DNA from: an uncultured Phocaeicola sp.
Lineage (GTDB): Bacteria; Bacteroidota; Bacteroidia; Bacteroidales; Bacteroidaceae
Assembly (NCBI GenBank): GCA_944320885.1
Contig: CALUJE010000026.1
Coordinates: forward strand, 1-37,781
DNA length: 37,781 nt
Direction of reading: 5' to 3'
A program made the position numbers and the translations under genes. Of this stretch, positions 6,415-16,174 are shown one piece after another; position 1 is the first letter of the stretch, and the number at the start of each line of letters is the position of its first letter. Under the pieces are notes generated by a model. It was not told where the DNA came from. It ran no database searches and saw only the letters and a program-made list of their open reading frames with translations.

Positions 6415-7263
6415 ATGCTGAACAAAGCTTTAGACATTGCCTACAAGACACATCTGGGACAGACCGATAAAGCTGGCGCTCCATATATTCTTCATCCGAT
6501 GAGGGTAGCCATGCACTGTGAAACAGAAAAAGAAAAGATTGTAGCACTTCTGCACGACGTAGTGGAAGATACCTCCGTGACATTCGAAGAACTGAAAGAT
6601 GAAGGATTCAGTGATGAAGTTCTGACTGCACTGAAATGCCTTACCAGAACGGAAGATGAAGAATATGAGACATTCATCCGCCGTGTCGCAACCAATCCGC
6701 TTGCCATAAAGGTAAAGATACAAGACTTAAAAGACAACATGGATGTATCACGCCTGAACGGAAAGCTGCACTGGAAAATGGATACCTACAAAGCCGCACT
6801 GGAATATCTTGAGAAAGCAGACCGCCGAAAAACCGTATACGTAGATATGGATAACGTGCTGGTCGACTTTGAATCGGGTATCAATGCACTAAGCGATTCT
6901 GTCAAAGATGAATATGCCGGCAGACTGGACGAAGTACCGCATATATTCTCCATGATGAAGCCTTATGAAGGTGCCCTTGATGCCATAGAACGTCTGAAAG
7001 AGAAATACGATATCTATATCCTGTCGACAGCTCCCTGGAATAATCCTACGGCATGGTCGGACAAGCTGGAATGGGTGCAGCGGTATTTCGGTAAAACGTT
7101 TCACAAGCGCCTGATTCTGTCGCACCACAAGAATCTCAACAAAGGCGATTATCTGATTGATGACCGGACAAAGAACGGTGCTCCCGGTTTTGAAGGCGAG
7201 CTGATACTGTTCGGTTCTGAAAGGTTCCCCGACTGGGCAAAGGTTGTGGAATACCTTCTGTAA
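6415..7263 (+). CDS. HD alarmone-hydrolase-like domain fused to 5'(3')-deoxyribonucleotidase
   Basis: About 282 residues in two domains. Residues 1-135 are an HD domain with the hydrolase residues His13, His47-Asp48 and Asp104 (LLHDVVEDT, KIQDLKDN). Residues about 141-282 are a HAD-type nucleotidase of the NT5C family, with the nucleophile motif DMDNVLVDF (Asp144, Asp146), LSTAPW and a late LIDDRTKNG. The pairing suggests coupled handling of alarmone or purine nucleotides in the cytoplasm. The start at 6415 aligns with the element copy at 5499; 6409 (MNMLNK) is equally possible, and 6250 is unlikely. This is the first chromosomal gene past the right att site. Confidence 0.8.
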   Translation: MLNKALDIAYKTHLGQTDKAGAPYILHPMRVAMHCETEKEKIVALLHDVVEDTSVTFEELKDEGFSDEVLTALKCLTRTEDEEYETFIRRVATNPLAIKVKIQDLKDNMDVSRLNGKLHWKMDTYKAALEYLEKADRRKTVYVDMDNVLVDFESGINALSDSVKDEYAGRLDEVPHIFSMMKPYEGALDAIERLKEKYDIYILSTAPWNNPTAWSDKLEWVQRYFGKTFHKRLILSHHKNLNKGDYLIDDRTKNGAPGFEGELILFGSERFPDWAKVVEYLL

Positions 7264-7314
7264 GAAAACGATGTTTTTACACCGGGAACACTCATACTAT
7301 CGGGATATAAAACT

Positions 7315-7322
7315 TATCTTTG
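7315..7322 (+). promoter_or_regulatory. Probable -7 box for the SUI1 gene
   Basis: TATCTTTG fits TAnnTTTG and lies 21 bp before the ATG at 7343. No TTTG at the -33 distance was found. Confidence 0.45.
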
Positions 7323-7342
7323 CAGAAACAACAATAAAGACA

Positions 7343-7681
7343 ATGAAAAGCAACGACTGGAAAGAACGACTGAACGTGGTGTATTCCACCAATCCGGACT
7401 TCAACTACGAAACCAATGAAGAACCGGAAGAAGAGACCCTTCCCAAAGACAAACAGAACCTGCGGGTATTTATCGAAAAGAAAAACAGAGGCGGAAAGAC
7501 TGCCACTGTGGTTAAAGGCTTCACCGGCAGTGAGAACGACTTAAAGGAGCTGGCCAAAATGCTGAAAACCCGCTGTGGCGTGGGCGGTAATGCCAAAGAC
7601 GGAGAAATCATTATTCAAGGTGAACTGAAAGAGAAAGTCATAGAACTGCTGAAAAAGGATGGCTATACACGGATCAAATAA
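7343..7681 (+). CDS. SUI1/YciH-family translation factor
   Basis: A 112-residue protein of the eIF1/SUI1 family. The C-terminal half (about 45-112) carries the family core: basic strand FIEKKNRGGKTATVVKGF, then LAKMLKTRCGVGGNAKDGEI and IQGELKEKVIELL. The first 40 residues are acidic and likely flexible. E. coli YciH belongs to this family and affects fidelity of initiation; the function in Bacteroidales is less certain. The ATG at 7343 is chosen because the longer frame from 7244 overlaps the previous gene and encodes unrelated residues, and because a -7 box lies just upstream. A strong hairpin follows at 7715. Confidence 0.85.
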   Translation: MKSNDWKERLNVVYSTNPDFNYETNEEPEEETLPKDKQNLRVFIEKKNRGGKTATVVKGFTGSENDLKELAKMLKTRCGVGGNAKDGEIIIQGELKEKVIELLKKDGYTRIK

Positions 7682-7714
7682 GTCTGGAACAGCCTCCTAC
7701 AGGCATGAACAAAA

Positions 7715-7753
7715 CAGTCCTCCTGCCAATCGGGTATGATTTCAGGAGGACTG
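7715..7753. terminator. Bidirectional terminator between convergent genes
   Basis: CAGTCCTCCTG (7715-7725) pairs perfectly with CAGGAGGACTG (7743-7753). On the minus strand TTTTGTT follows the stem. It separates the rightward SUI1 gene from the leftward phosphatase operon. Confidence 0.8.
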
Positions 7754-7783
7754 CTGTTCTTATAATATCAACGTTTCAGTACA

Positions 7784-8263
7784 TTATAACTGACTCTTCA
7801 CATGTTCCAGCAACCCCTGACAGGCATCTTCCAAAATATCGAGCACATTCTCAAAGCCGGAAGCTCCTCCGTAATAAGGGTCTGGTACATAATCGACTAC
7901 CTTATTCACACAGAAATCGGCCATACGGCAGATTTTCTTCTCCTCTTCCAATCCGGGAGCACGGTCTTTCAGGTCATCAATGTTGCGGTCGTCCATACCG
8001 ATTATCCAGTCGAAATCATAAAAGTCATCGGTTCTGACCGGGCGCGAACGGTGCGTCAGGTTATACCCTCTGCGCGCAGCGTGCATGCGCATTCTTGAAT
8101 CGGGCAACTCACCTTCGTGATAACTCAATATTCCGGCCGAATCAACTTCAATCTGATGCTCCAGCCCCTCACGGCGGATATAGGTACGCATTATTTCTTC
8201 GGCCGACGAAGAGCGGCATATATTTCCCAGACAAACAAACAGGATACGTTTCTTATTCTTCAT
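7784..8263 (-). CDS. Low-molecular-weight protein tyrosine phosphatase
   Basis: A 159-residue cytoplasmic enzyme. The P-loop signature CLGNICRSS (CX5R) is near the N-terminus and the general-acid loop DPYYGG near residue 130, both standard for the family, as is the length. It removes phosphate from tyrosine or arginine residues; relatives often act on capsule tyrosine kinases, but no such kinase is in this window. It is the last gene of a leftward group, 32 bp after priA, and ends at the hairpin at 7715-7753. Confidence 0.9.
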   Translation of the reverse strand: MKNKKRILFVCLGNICRSSSAEEIMRTYIRREGLEHQIEVDSAGILSYHEGELPDSRMRMHAARRGYNLTHRSRPVRTDDFYDFDWIIGMDDRNIDDLKDRAPGLEEEKKICRMADFCVNKVVDYVPDPYYGGASGFENVLDILEDACQGLLEHVKSQL

Positions 8264-8295
8264 TCTCTTTTTCAGATTTTCTTGTTATTAACTTG

Positions 8296-10761
8296 TTACA
8301 TGGGGTCCACATCATAATATACTGTCAATGACCTGAAACGCTCGTCAGACAATAACTGCTGCTGTACCCGAAGCAGGTAATCACGTACTTTCGATACAGA
8401 CATTGACGGACCAATCTTCAGCACAATCTTACGGATGTAAAGCATCTGAATACGGCCTACCGGAGGTTTGTCCGGCCCCAGCACCTTATCGGCAAAGGCT
8501 GTACGCAGCATCGAAGCCAACATACCGGCAGCCTGCTCAAGCACATCCTCCTTGCGATGTTTCAGATAAACATATATCAGGCGGCAATAGGGAGGATAGT
8601 CAAACTGACTCCGTTCGGTAATCTGCTCTTCGTAAAGCTGAAGAAAGTCATTGTTTACCACCTGACGGATAGCCGGCAGTTCGGGCGATTTCGTCTGCAA
8701 AATTACCAGTCCGCGTCTGTTCTTACGGCCGGCACGTCCTGCAACCTGAGCCATCAGCTGGAATGCACGCTCGTAAGCTCTGAAATCCGGATAGTTCAGC
8801 ATGCTGTCGGCATTGAGAATACCCACCACACTCACATTGTCGAAGTCGAGTCCCTTACTCACCATTTGCGTACCAATCAGGATATCAGTCTTTCCTTCTT
8901 CGAAATCGGCAATAATCCGCTCGTAGGCCGAACGTGTACGCGTAGTGTCCAAATCCATCCGGGCAACCTTTACATCCGGAAAGATAGCCTGTATGTCGTC
9001 TTCAATCTTCTCCGTTCCGAAGCCACGGTTGATGAGTTCCACACTGCCGCATGCCGGACAGATACGAGGTACCTGATAAGTATATCCGCAATAATGACAG
9101 GTCAGCATATTCAAGCGTTTGTGATAGGTAAGGCTCACATCACAGTTCTTGCACCGGGGCACCCATCCACACGTCTTGCACTCTATCATCGGAGCAAATC
9201 CCCGTCGGTTCTGAAACAGAATAACCTGCTCCTTACGTTCCAGTGCCTTCCGTATCTCGGCCAGTAACTCCGGAGAGAAAGGTCCGTTCATCATTTTCTT
9301 ACGGGCCAGTTCCTTGATGTCGACAACACGTATCTCGGGCAACTGTATATCCTGATAACGTTCATGCAGTTCTACCAGGCCGAACTTTCCGGTTATGGCA
9401 TTGTAGTAGCTTTCTATTCCGGGTGTTGCCGTGCCCAGCAATACCTTGGCCTTATACATGGAAGCCAGCATAATGGCTGCACTCCGGGCATGATAGCGCG
9501 GAGCAGGATCTTGCTGCTTATAGGTTGTCTCGTGTTCTTCATCCACAATAACCAGTCCCAGATTGTGAAACGGAAGGAAGACTGACGAACGCACACCGAG
9601 AATCACGTCGTAATGCCGGTCGGCACTCAGTTGCTTTTGCCATATCTCTACCCGTTCGGCATCAGGAAACTTAGAATGATACACTCCCAGCCTGTCACCG
9701 AACACCCGTTTCAGACGTTCGGTCATCTGGGTAGTCAGGGCAATTTCCGGCAACAGATACAATACCTGACGACCGGTTTTAAGCACTTCCTTTATCAGAT
9801 GGATGTATATTTCGGTCTTACCGCTTGAAGTCACACCGTGCAACAGACATACTTCCTTCTCACGGAAACAGTTTATGATGCCATCGTATGCTTTCTGCTG
9901 GGCAACGTTCAACTTGCTTTCTTCCGCAGTTGCATTCCCGTTATTCTGCAAACGTCCGATTTCGCACTGGTATTCTTCAAGAATGTGTTTATCTACCAAG
10001 CCTTTCAGGATGGAAGAAGAACTTCCGGAGCACTCCAGCAGCCTTTTCCTGGAAACCTCTTTCGGTTGCTTTCCGACGGCAAACATACCCGACAGCTCCA
10101 CATATTTCATCAACAAGGCCAGTTGCTTAGGTGCTCTGGACCACTCATCAAAGAGTTTTCTCAGGTTATCCTCACGTTCGTAAAAGGCACAAAGCCTGAC
10201 CCGTGTTTCCAGTTTGGGCTTATAAATTCTCTTTATCTCCTCCTTTATGGAAATAGCCTCTTTCTTGAGCAATGAGTTTACCAGTGGAAGAATATTCTTT
10301 ATCCCGCTTGTCTTTTCCAGTTGGGTTACCGTTTGTTCCGGCTCTTTGGCCAACAAATCAAGAAGCATCTGCTCACGGGGAGTCAAAGGAGAGTCGGCTT
10401 CATAATCAGGATTATACTGTACGATGGTTTCACTCTCAAGCTTCATTCCCGAAGGCAAGGCCGCCTTGTATACATCTCCAACCGTGCAGAGATAATAAGA
10501 GGCAATCCATTCCCATAACTTAAGTTGCAAAGGCAGCAACACGGGATGCTCGTCAAGCACCTCCGTTATCTCCTTGGTTTCATATTCCTCAGGTTTGCAA
10601 TAATGAACATTAGTCACAATGGCCGTATAATAACGCTTCTTTCCAAACGGAACGATAACACGGCTTCCCGTATGAACCTTGTCTTGAAATTCATCGGGCA
10701 AAGAATAAGTATAACTGCCAGCCAGAGGCAAAGGCAGTATGACATCAACATATTGCTTCAT
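8296..10761 (-). CDS. priA: Primosomal replication helicase PriA
   Basis: An 821-residue 3'-5' superfamily 2 helicase that reloads the replisome at stalled forks. Visible parts are the N-terminal 3'-BD (about 1-105), Walker A GVTSSGKT (309-316), DEEH (about 407-410), the RYHARSAA motif, and paired zinc-binding cysteines in CKTCGW, CKNCD, CHYCGY and CPACGS (about 530-580). Motif VI appears as QVAGRAGR. It is longer than the E. coli protein (732), mostly through the linker before the helicase core. It follows the PgpH-like gene by 1 bp, so translation is probably coupled. Confidence 0.95.
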   Translation of the reverse strand: MKQYVDVILPLPLAGSYTYSLPDEFQDKVHTGSRVIVPFGKKRYYTAIVTNVHYCKPEEYETKEITEVLDEHPVLLPLQLKLWEWIASYYLCTVGDVYKAALPSGMKLESETIVQYNPDYEADSPLTPREQMLLDLLAKEPEQTVTQLEKTSGIKNILPLVNSLLKKEAISIKEEIKRIYKPKLETRVRLCAFYEREDNLRKLFDEWSRAPKQLALLMKYVELSGMFAVGKQPKEVSRKRLLECSGSSSSILKGLVDKHILEEYQCEIGRLQNNGNATAEESKLNVAQQKAYDGIINCFREKEVCLLHGVTSSGKTEIYIHLIKEVLKTGRQVLYLLPEIALTTQMTERLKRVFGDRLGVYHSKFPDAERVEIWQKQLSADRHYDVILGVRSSVFLPFHNLGLVIVDEEHETTYKQQDPAPRYHARSAAIMLASMYKAKVLLGTATPGIESYYNAITGKFGLVELHERYQDIQLPEIRVVDIKELARKKMMNGPFSPELLAEIRKALERKEQVILFQNRRGFAPMIECKTCGWVPRCKNCDVSLTYHKRLNMLTCHYCGYTYQVPRICPACGSVELINRGFGTEKIEDDIQAIFPDVKVARMDLDTTRTRSAYERIIADFEEGKTDILIGTQMVSKGLDFDNVSVVGILNADSMLNYPDFRAYERAFQLMAQVAGRAGRKNRRGLVILQTKSPELPAIRQVVNNDFLQLYEEQITERSQFDYPPYCRLIYVYLKHRKEDVLEQAAGMLASMLRTAFADKVLGPDKPPVGRIQMLYIRKIVLKIGPSMSVSKVRDYLLRVQQQLLSDERFRSLTVYYDVDPM

Positions 10762-10762
10762 G

Positions 10763-12802
10763 CTACTTCTTCAGTTCCGGATAGCTTATTCGCGTATGAT
10801 AAACCGCTTTCAGTTTTTCCTTAAACAAACTTTTTATCGTAACCACATCCTTGAAAGTAATAGGACAATTATTGAAAAATCCGTCAGCCAACTGGGAGTC
10901 AATAATTTTATCAACCAAAGAATTGATATTCTCTTCCGTATAGGCAGACAGACTGTGTGAGGCAGCCTCAACAGAATCGGCCATCATCAGGATAGCCTGT
11001 TCAGGAGTGGAAGGGTTTGGTCCGGGATAAGAAAAGATACTTTCATCTACCTCTTCACCAGGATGCTCGTTCTTATATGATATATAAAAATACTTGGTCT
11101 TTCCTGCACCATGATGGGTAACAATAAAATCACGGATACATTTCGGGAGATTATATTTGTCGGCCAGTTTCAATCCATAGGTCACATGATTGATTACAAT
11201 CTGCGCACTCTGTTCATACGACAGGTTTTTGTGCGGATTCACTCCATTCTGGTTTTCGGTAAAGAATACCGGATTACCCATCTTGCCGATATCATGATAA
11301 AGCGCTCCCGTACGTACCAGCTGACTCTTGGCTCCAATCTTGTTGGCTGCCTCGGCCGCCAGATTGGCCACCTGCATGGTATGCTGGAAAGTTCCCGGAG
11401 CAACCTCCGACAACTGGCGCAACAGCGGATTGTTGATATTCGACAGTTCGACCAGAGTAACATTCGATGTAAAGCCGAAAGTCTTTTCCAATACAAAGAG
11501 CAAAGGATAGGTAAACAGCAGAAGTATTCCATTTATCAGGAAGTTAAAATACATCGGGATGTTTATCTTTGACAAATCATTCTCTGTTATCAACTCATAA
11601 GAGAAATAGAATACGCAATATACCAGGGTTATGAAAAACGCAGTTCTGAACAGCTGCGAACGCTGTGACAGTTCACGCAGACTGTTGATTGCCGCCAGAC
11701 CTGCAACCAGTTGCAATATGAGGAAATCATACGGATAACGCAATACGATGGATGAGATGAATATCGTTATCACATGAGCCATAAAGGCCGTACGTGAGTC
11801 CATAAATACACGTACAATGATGGGCAATACGGCAAACGGAAGTATATAAACACTCAGAATATTATACTCCATCATCAGCGAAGTGACTATGGGGAAGAAT
11901 GAAATCAGAGAGATGAGCAACAACAGGCTCCGCTTGTCGGCAAAATAATCACGGCGGAAAAGTTCCAGATAAATAAAGAAAGCGCCCATCAGTATTCCGA
12001 CAAACAGGAATTGTCCCAGCCAGATAAGCAACTGCTGATTGCTTGAATCACTGCGTTTCAACGACTCCTTCTCATAAGAAAGAAGCTTGTTGTAAATTAC
12101 GTCAGTAACAATCTCACCACGATCTACAATCTTCTCTTCGCGCAGGACTACACCCTTGGCTACCGATATACTTCCAAGTAACTCATTGCGGGCAACTTCC
12201 GACTTTTCCTTATCATATACCAGGTTTGAAGTAATGTACTCATTCAAGTTACACTGCTGAAGCACAGCCCTGCTGTAATGAAGAGTGTCGGCATTCATCA
12301 GATGTTCGTATGCACCCTTCACGGTATATACCTCTTTCAGACTGCGTTCACTGGCCACATTCTTCTCAACAACCTGTATCCCGGATATTTTTCTCTTTGC
12401 CATTTCCGATTCATCCGTTCCGGATATGACTCCGGCGCTGTAGATGTCTCTGAGCATGCGGTCAATATAGTTGATATAAAGTGAATTGGGGACTTTCAGC
12501 ATTTTGGAAATATCGGAATGAAATCTGGCAATCTGACTGTCGGCTACAGCCTGATCCAGTTCATAATAAGGCTGAAAATATTTCAGTACACTGTCTTCTT
12601 CCTGTTTCACCAGTTGAGCATCCTTGTATATAGGGAAGTCGAACGCGGCAACCAGCTGTCCGTAACGCCAAGGTTTTCCTTTATCATACTGATAATTAAA
12701 CTTGCCATCACTCGGCATGAAAAAGACAATAAGTACTACAGCTGCCAAATAAACGAGACACTTATAAACTAAGTCTTTGTAAGATGATGATTTCCGTTCC
12801 AT
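10763..12802 (-). CDS. 7TM-HD protein, PgpH-like c-di-AMP phosphodiesterase
   Basis: A 679-residue membrane protein of the 7TMR-HD family. A first membrane helix (about 12-30) is followed by an extracytoplasmic 7TM-HDED domain to about 255, a cluster of seven hydrophobic helices (about 265-455), and a cytosolic HD domain. The HD part shows HTMQVANLAAEAA, the metal motif LYHDIGK near residue 505, and FIVTHHGAGKT. Listeria PgpH, of the same architecture, cleaves c-di-AMP to pApA; the same role is inferred here and is supported by a cdaA gene at 36475. It is the first gene of the leftward priA group and is divergent from gltX, with 102 bp between. Confidence 0.85.
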   Translation of the reverse strand: MERKSSSYKDLVYKCLVYLAAVVLIVFFMPSDGKFNYQYDKGKPWRYGQLVAAFDFPIYKDAQLVKQEEDSVLKYFQPYYELDQAVADSQIARFHSDISKMLKVPNSLYINYIDRMLRDIYSAGVISGTDESEMAKRKISGIQVVEKNVASERSLKEVYTVKGAYEHLMNADTLHYSRAVLQQCNLNEYITSNLVYDKEKSEVARNELLGSISVAKGVVLREEKIVDRGEIVTDVIYNKLLSYEKESLKRSDSSNQQLLIWLGQFLFVGILMGAFFIYLELFRRDYFADKRSLLLLISLISFFPIVTSLMMEYNILSVYILPFAVLPIIVRVFMDSRTAFMAHVITIFISSIVLRYPYDFLILQLVAGLAAINSLRELSQRSQLFRTAFFITLVYCVFYFSYELITENDLSKINIPMYFNFLINGILLLFTYPLLFVLEKTFGFTSNVTLVELSNINNPLLRQLSEVAPGTFQHTMQVANLAAEAANKIGAKSQLVRTGALYHDIGKMGNPVFFTENQNGVNPHKNLSYEQSAQIVINHVTYGLKLADKYNLPKCIRDFIVTHHGAGKTKYFYISYKNEHPGEEVDESIFSYPGPNPSTPEQAILMMADSVEAASHSLSAYTEENINSLVDKIIDSQLADGFFNNCPITFKDVVTIKSLFKEKLKAVYHTRISYPELKK

Positions 12803-12904
12803 AATAAAAGATGTTCATCGAATATTTGTGCGAATATACGGAAAAAAACAATAGGTATGGGAAATTTGTTGTAATTTTACCGCCAAATTAAGAAGTTACA
12901 TAGT

Positions 12905-14422
12905 ATGACAGAAAGAAAAGTAAGAGTTCGTTTTGCTCCAAGTCCCACCGGAGCATTACACATCGGAGGTGTTCGTACCGCTCTGTATAATTATTTGTTT
13001 GCACGCCAGCATAACGGCGACCTGATATTCCGCATAGAAGATACTGATTCTAACCGCTTTGTTCCCGGTGCTGAAGAATATATCATAGAGTCTTTCAAAT
13101 GGCTGGGAATAAAATTCGACGAAGGAGTAAGTTTCGGAGGAGAGCACGGCCCGTACCGCCAGTCGGAACGCCGCGACATATACAAGAAATACGTTCAGCA
13201 ACTGCTCGATACAGACAAAGCCTATATAGCTTTTGATACTCCCGCCGAACTGGATGCCAAACGTGCCGAAATTCCAAACTTCCAGTATGACGCACACACA
13301 AGAGGTTCCATGCGCAACTCTCTGACCTTAAGCAAGGAAGAAGTAGACAACCTTATTGCCAACGGCGAACAGTATGTGGTACGTTTCAAGATAGAACCCA
13401 ATGAAGATATTCATGTAAACGACATGATTCGTGGAGATGTGGTAATCAACTCTTCGATTCTCGACGATAAAGTGCTTTACAAATCGGCCGACGAACTGCC
13501 TACTTATCACCTGGCCAACATTGTGGACGACCATCTGATGGAGGTTACACACGTAATCCGCGGTGAAGAATGGCTGCCTTCTGCTCCGCTCCATGTTCTT
13601 CTGTACAGAGCTTTCGGATGGGCCGACACCATGCCGCAGTTTGCCCACCTTCCGCTGTTGCTCAAACCCGACGGAAAAGGTAAACTCAGCAAACGTGACG
13701 GTGACCGCCTGGGATTCCCCGTATTCCCACTGGAATGGCATGACCCCAAAAGCGGTGAAGTTTCTTCAGGTTACCGTGAATCAGGATACCTGCCCGAAGC
13801 CGTTCTCAACTTCCTTGCCCTGCTGGGATGGAATCCGGGTAACGACCAGGAACTGATGACACTTGACGAAATGGTTCAGCTCTTTGACATCCACCGCTGC
13901 AGCAAGGCCGGTGCAAAATTTGATTACGTAAAGGGTATCTGGTTCAACCACGAATATATTCTTAAGATGAGCGATGAAAAGGTAGCTGAAATGTTTATGC
14001 CTATTTTGAAAGAACATGGCATTGAAGCACCGATGGACAAGGTTGTAACGGTTGTAGGACTGATGAAAGGCCGCGTAAACTTTGTAAAGGAATTGTGGGA
14101 TACCTGCAAGTTCTTCTTCGTAGCTCCAACCGAATATGATGCAAAGACCGTTCAGAAACGATGGAAAGAAGATTCTGCTGAAATGATGGGCAAACTTGCC
14201 GATTTGTTGGAAAGCCTCGACGACTTCTCTATCGAGAATCAGGAAAAAGTGGTCATGAAATGGATTGAAGACAACGGATACCATACCGGAAACATCATGA
14301 ACGCGTTCCGTCTGACCCTGGTCGGAGAAGGAAAGGGCCCGCACATGTTCGATATTTCGGCAGTACTGGGCAAAGAAGAAACATTAACCAGAATGCGTCG
14401 CGCTATAGAAGTACTGAAATAA
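12905..14422 (+). CDS. gltX: Glutamyl-tRNA synthetase
   Basis: A 505-residue class I synthetase that charges tRNA-Glu. The HIGH-type motif is HIGG within [13 protein letters not shown] near the N-terminus and the KMSKS-type motif is KLSKRDGD at about residue 263. Length matches bacterial GluRS. The C-terminal anticodon-binding helices lie at about 340-505. The start ATG gives [14 protein letters not shown], typical of the family. It heads a rightward pair with waaA (1 bp gap). The 102-bp gap to the divergent 7TM-HD gene must hold both promoters, but neither matches the consensus well. Confidence 0.96.
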   Translation: MTERKVRVRFAPSPTGALHIGGVRTALYNYLFARQHNGDLIFRIEDTDSNRFVPGAEEYIIESFKWLGIKFDEGVSFGGEHGPYRQSERRDIYKKYVQQLLDTDKAYIAFDTPAELDAKRAEIPNFQYDAHTRGSMRNSLTLSKEEVDNLIANGEQYVVRFKIEPNEDIHVNDMIRGDVVINSSILDDKVLYKSADELPTYHLANIVDDHLMEVTHVIRGEEWLPSAPLHVLLYRAFGWADTMPQFAHLPLLLKPDGKGKLSKRDGDRLGFPVFPLEWHDPKSGEVSSGYRESGYLPEAVLNFLALLGWNPGNDQELMTLDEMVQLFDIHRCSKAGAKFDYVKGIWFNHEYILKMSDEKVAEMFMPILKEHGIEAPMDKVVTVVGLMKGRVNFVKELWDTCKFFFVAPTEYDAKTVQKRWKEDSAEMMGKLADLLESLDDFSIENQEKVVMKWIEDNGYHTGNIMNAFRLTLVGEGKGPHMFDISAVLGKEETLTRMRRAIEVLK

Positions 14423-14423
14423 G

Positions 14424-15641
14424 ATGTATAATTTTGTTATCTATATATATTTATTCGCCGTCAAATTGGTTTCACTCTTCAACCCGAAGGTAAAACTGAT
14501 GGTGAAGGGACACTCTGAAGTATTCGACATACTCAAGAGTAAAATTGAAAAAGACAAGAAATATATATGGTTTCACGCTGCATCACTGGGCGAGTTTGAA
14601 CAAGGCCGCCCGCTGATGGAGCGCATACGGCGTCAATATCCCGAATACAAAATCCTGCTGACATTCTTTTCTCCTTCGGGTTACGAAGTGAGAAAGAACT
14701 ATCAGGGAGCCGATGTCATCTGCTATCTGCCATTCGACACTCCTCGCAATGCGCGTCGCTTTGTCAAGCTGGCCAATCCCTGCATGGCGTTCTTCATAAA
14801 ATACGAGTTCTGGCAGAACTATCTGAAGAACCTGCAGAAACATCACGTTCCCACATACAGCGTATCGTCCATATTCCGCAAGAATCAGGTATTCTTCCGC
14901 TGGTACGGAGGTAAATACTTCAAGGTTCTGACCCGCTTCACACATCTGTTCGTACAAAACGAAGTCTCCAAGGAATTGCTTGCCACACTGAACATCCGCA
15001 ATGTAGACGTGGTAGGCGATACCCGTTTTGACCGTGTTATCGAAATCTTCGAGCAGGCCAAACAGCTTCCTCTTGTAGAGCAGTTCAAGAAAAACAGCAT
15101 GGTCATGGTGGCCGGAAGTTCGTGGCAACCCGATGAGGATATATTCATCCGTTACTTCAACGAGCATCCCGAGATGAAACTTATCATTGCTCCGCACGTG
15201 ATAGGCGAAAGTCATCTGACTGAGATTATCGGCAAGCTGAAACGTCCGTACGTGCGTTATACACAAGCTACACCGGAGAATGTAGAACAGGCCGACTGTC
15301 TTATCATTGACTGCTTCGGACTGCTTTCATCCATCTACCGCTATGGCGAAATAGCCTATGTGGGCGGAGGTTTCGGAGTAGGCATACACAACGTGCTCGA
15401 AGCTGCCGTATACGGAATCCCGGTACTGTTCGGTCCGAACAACCTGCGCTTCCAGGAGGCCCGCCAGCTGCTTGAGACGAAAGGATGTTTCGAAATTCAT
15501 AATTACGAAGAATTCAAGGAAAAGATGGACCGCCTGATGACCGATGCTCCTTATCTGGAGAAATGCGGAAAACTGTCTGGCGATTATGTAAAACAACATG
15601 CCGGCGCTTCGGATAAGGTAATGAAAGCCGTCAGACTATAA
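14424..15641 (+). CDS. waaA: Kdo transferase (3-deoxy-D-manno-octulosonic acid transferase)
   Basis: A 405-residue GT30-family enzyme, also called KdtA, that adds Kdo to lipid IVA at the inner face of the cytoplasmic membrane. An N-terminal hydrophobic anchor (about 3-19) is followed by a Rossmann-type half with HAASLGEFEQ, and a donor-binding half with AGSSWQPDED, IIAPHVIGESH and YVGGGFGVGIHNVLEAA. Length is in the usual range. It begins 1 bp after gltX, so the two are co-transcribed, and ends before a strong terminator at 15682. Confidence 0.94.
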   Translation: MYNFVIYIYLFAVKLVSLFNPKVKLMVKGHSEVFDILKSKIEKDKKYIWFHAASLGEFEQGRPLMERIRRQYPEYKILLTFFSPSGYEVRKNYQGADVICYLPFDTPRNARRFVKLANPCMAFFIKYEFWQNYLKNLQKHHVPTYSVSSIFRKNQVFFRWYGGKYFKVLTRFTHLFVQNEVSKELLATLNIRNVDVVGDTRFDRVIEIFEQAKQLPLVEQFKKNSMVMVAGSSWQPDEDIFIRYFNEHPEMKLIIAPHVIGESHLTEIIGKLKRPYVRYTQATPENVEQADCLIIDCFGLLSSIYRYGEIAYVGGGFGVGIHNVLEAAVYGIPVLFGPNNLRFQEARQLLETKGCFEIHNYEEFKEKMDRLMTDAPYLEKCGKLSGDYVKQHAGASDKVMKAVRL

Positions 15642-15681
15642 CACCACTTCAAGGATATTTCATCCTGCAAGCATTCATATG

Positions 15682-15740
15682 ACAAGTCTTCCTTTCAGGG
15701 ACAAAGATTCAAGTCCGCCTGATAGGAAGACTTGTTTTTT
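15682..15740 (+). terminator. Terminator after waaA
   Basis: ACAAGTCTTCCT (15682-15693) pairs perfectly over 12 bp with AGGAAGACTTGT (15724-15735), followed by a T tract. The loop is 30 bases. Confidence 0.85.
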
Positions 15741-15817
15741 ATCCATACAAAGACAAGCTTTCCGTATTTGCAGATTTCAATTAAACATTACATAAAATTC
15801 CGGCCAGTCCGGAGCAA

Positions 15818-15904
15818 ACTGGCGACCAAGGCCCAGCGTACTGGGAAGCAAGGCTCAGCACACTGGCAGTCAAGGCTCAGCAAGCAGAGCCTTGGTCGCC
15901 AGCA
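15818..15904. repeat. Three 22-bp tandem repeats plus inverted copy
   Basis: Units lie at 15818-15839, 15840-15861 and 15862-15883, each of the form ACTGG-N6-AAGGCYCAGC with small changes. The inverted copy at 15884-15904 pairs with unit 1 over 14 perfect bases (CTGGCGACCAAGGC, 15819-15832, with 15889-15902). Transcribed, this would fold into a long hairpin with the other units in the loop. It is GC-richer than its surroundings. Confidence 0.8.
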
Positions 15905-16174
15905 AACGCGAAAAAGAGTAATCAACAACTAACTGTAATTCAATAGTATAAAAATCACATAGAAACTACAAAATGCAGCATTGCTTCTCAAAGCGTCTAA
16001 TCAGGCCTACAAAAAAACTGGACAAACCGAACCGGACTGCACAATGCACGCGATACTGGCAAGAACTTCCACATAGTAAAGACCGCGACAAAGCCGACAG
16101 AATTGCAGACAAAGAAATACGCAACTTTCCAAAGGCATATGCACACCTTATTTACAAATTAAAGTACAAGCTAT

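Noticed and set aside
7705..8331. Several plus-strand frames opposite the phosphatase gene
   Set aside because: They are shadows of a gene with clear CX5R motif on the minus strand.
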